NCBI GenBank assembly: GCA_002399445.1
Contig: DHDR01000007.1
Span: forward strand, 44,769 to 52,719
Reading direction: 5' to 3'
DNA length: 7,951 nucleotides
From: Ruminococcaceae bacterium UBA4871
GTDB taxonomy: Bacteria; Bacillota; Clostridia; Oscillospirales; Acutalibacteraceae
How positions within the stretch are numbered: the first letter of the stretch is position 1; the number at the start of each line of letters is the position of its first letter. The position numbers and the translations under genes were made by a program. The notes under the pieces were generated by a model. The model ran no database searches and was not told the origin of the DNA. It worked only from the letters and a program-made list of their open reading frames with translations. Shown here piece after piece: positions 6,822-7,951 of the stretch.

Positions 6822-7862
6822 TTGGAACAGCGTGTGACTATGAAAGAGATTGCCAGACAACTGCATGTTTCCCTGAATGCGGTGTCTCTCGCACTCAATG
6901 ATAAAAGCGGTGTGGGAAAAGAAACCAGAAACCGTATTCTGAACAAAGCGGAGGAACTGGGATATTTTAAAAGCAAATCAAAATATAAAAAAGCACTTGC
7001 CAATAAAAATATCTGCTTGATGATTCCGGCTCAATATTTTTTGAAATCAGATTTCTACAGTAAAATTGTGCTTGGAATTGAAAATGAAGCCCAAAAGAAT
7101 GGATATGAAGTGTTGGTTAATTTTCCGGACCAGTTTCAGAATGTCCTTGAGTGTCTAGACGAGGGGCGTGCCTGTGGAATTATTTCCGTTGGGAGGATTC
7201 GTGATTTTTACCTGTTGAAACTGAGACACTATGGAATTCCTCTTGTTCTGGTTGATCACATGTCCCTCACGGTGCCAAGTGACTGCATTCTTTCCAATAA
7301 CAGGCAGGGAAGCTACGGAGCAACACGCCTGTTAATTGAGAATGGTTATCGGCAAATTGGTTTTTTCGGCGACCTTGATTATTCGATGAGTATTAAGGAA
7401 CGGTATGCCGGTTATGCAGATGCCTTACACACACTGCCGTTTCTTGCGGATTATTCTGATACGGTTCAGTATACCTTTCATTATTCTGCATTAAAGGGAA
7501 TTGAAAAGGATGTTATTCATCATAATCTTGATGGAATCGTGGGTACTGTGAAAAAAATTCAGGAAATGCCGCAGGCATTTGTCTGTTCAAATGATGAGGC
7601 GGCTGTGCTTTTAATTCATGCACTTCAGAAGCTGCATTATCGTGTCCCGGAAGACATTGCCGTGGTTGGATTTGACAATACAGCCCTTGCAGCTACAGTC
7701 CGGCCAAGCCTTACTACTGTGAACATCCATAGAAAAGATACTGGGGCAGCGGCTGTCGATCATCTTCTTTGGCGGCTTCATCATCGGAACGAACCGAGTA
7801 AGAATATTGTACTCAATGTGGAAGTTGTTGTGCGGGACAGTATCAGTAAACTGGTAAATTAA
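6822..7862 (+). CDS. LacI-family transcriptional regulator
   Basis: A 346-residue regulator. The N-terminal helix-turn-helix covers about 7-49 (TMKEIARQLHVSLNAVSLAL, then ALNDKSGVGKETRNRIL and ELGY). A short linker (50-63) follows, then a periplasmic-binding-protein-like effector domain from NICLMIP (63-69) to the end. Typical landmarks are FYSKIVLGIENEA (78-90), IPLVLVDH (139-146), NRQGSYGATRLLIENGYRQI (160-179), CSNDEAA (255-261) and VGFDNTALAATVRPSLTTV (282-300). The start is TTG 6822, helped by GAGGA five bases upstream; ATG 6840 would remove six residues and has no binding site. As last gene of unit 2 it probably senses a mannose-related sugar or sugar phosphate and controls one or both units, but no operator could be identified with confidence. 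Ligand and polarity of control are unknown. Confidence 0.9.
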   Translation: MEQRVTMKEIARQLHVSLNAVSLALNDKSGVGKETRNRILNKAEELGYFKSKSKYKKALANKNICLMIPAQYFLKSDFYSKIVLGIENEAQKNGYEVLVNFPDQFQNVLECLDEGRACGIISVGRIRDFYLLKLRHYGIPLVLVDHMSLTVPSDCILSNNRQGSYGATRLLIENGYRQIGFFGDLDYSMSIKERYAGYADALHTLPFLADYSDTVQYTFHYSALKGIEKDVIHHNLDGIVGTVKKIQEMPQAFVCSNDEAAVLLIHALQKLHYRVPEDIAVVGFDNTALAATVRPSLTTVNIHRKDTGAAAVDHLLWRLHHRNEPSKNIVLNVEVVVRDSISKLVN

Positions 7863-7883
7863 CTTTATTCCATTATCCAGCGT

Positions 7884-7912
7884 TGCGCCGATTGTGCGTT
7901 CCTCCTTTTTTC
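7884..7912 (+). terminator. Possible weak terminator after the regulator gene
   Basis: TGCGC (7884-7888) can pair with GTGCG (7894-7898) around a five-base loop, using two G-U pairs, and a T-run (7906-7911) follows after seven bases. The stem is short, so this is weak. Bases 7913-7951 are T-rich with no gene visible. Confidence 0.25.
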
Positions 7913-7951
7913 TATGGAAACAATTTTTTCTTGTTTATCTTTCTGCTGTTC

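Noticed and set aside
1..7951. CRISPR arrays, tRNA or rRNA genes, insertion sequences, attachment sites
   Set aside because: No regularly spaced direct repeats, cloverleaf sequences, transposase motifs or terminal inverted repeats were seen.

Overview
The window looks like chromosomal DNA from a low-to-mid GC Firmicute, most likely a Clostridia-class gut or fermentative anaerobe. This rests on strong AGGAGG-type ribosome binding sites, short intergenic gaps, all genes on one strand, and a LacI regulator with a Clostridia-like helix-turn-helix. The genus cannot be fixed from the sequence alone.

Layout. Unit 1 (about 63-4501) has a plausible promoter at 63-92, then a GH130 beta-mannoside phosphorylase (132-1106), a sugar-nucleotide pyrophosphorylase that probably makes GDP-mannose (1145-2188), a family 4 glycosyltransferase broken by a one-base frameshift near 3010 (2254-3397), and an alpha/alpha six-hairpin protein of unassigned activity (3403-4425). 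It closes with a strong hairpin terminator (4451-4501). A 307-base gap follows, holding that terminator, alternating TAGGA/TCCTA arms and AT-rich promoter-like sequence. Unit 2 (4733-7862) has a DUF1861/GT108-like beta-propeller protein, related to the Leishmania mannogen mannosyltransferase/phosphorylases, then a second GH130 enzyme that resembles beta-1,2-mannobiose phosphorylases, then a LacI-family regulator. The last 89 bases carry no gene.

How the genes fit together. Three proteins belong to the related GH130/GT108 five-bladed propeller group, which interconverts beta-mannosides and alpha-mannose 1-phosphate. The pyrophosphorylase can turn mannose 1-phosphate into GDP-mannose, and the GT4 enzyme could use GDP-mannose to make a mannoside primer or chain. 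No protein has a visible signal peptide or membrane segment, and there is no transporter, PTS component or extracellular mannanase in the window. The best reading is a cytosolic cycle that builds and recycles a beta-mannan, probably beta-1,2-linked: a bacterial counterpart of mannogen. This is inference from gene content. Linkage, direction of flux and polymer existence are untested, and the frameshift in the GT4 gene leaves open whether this copy is fully functional.
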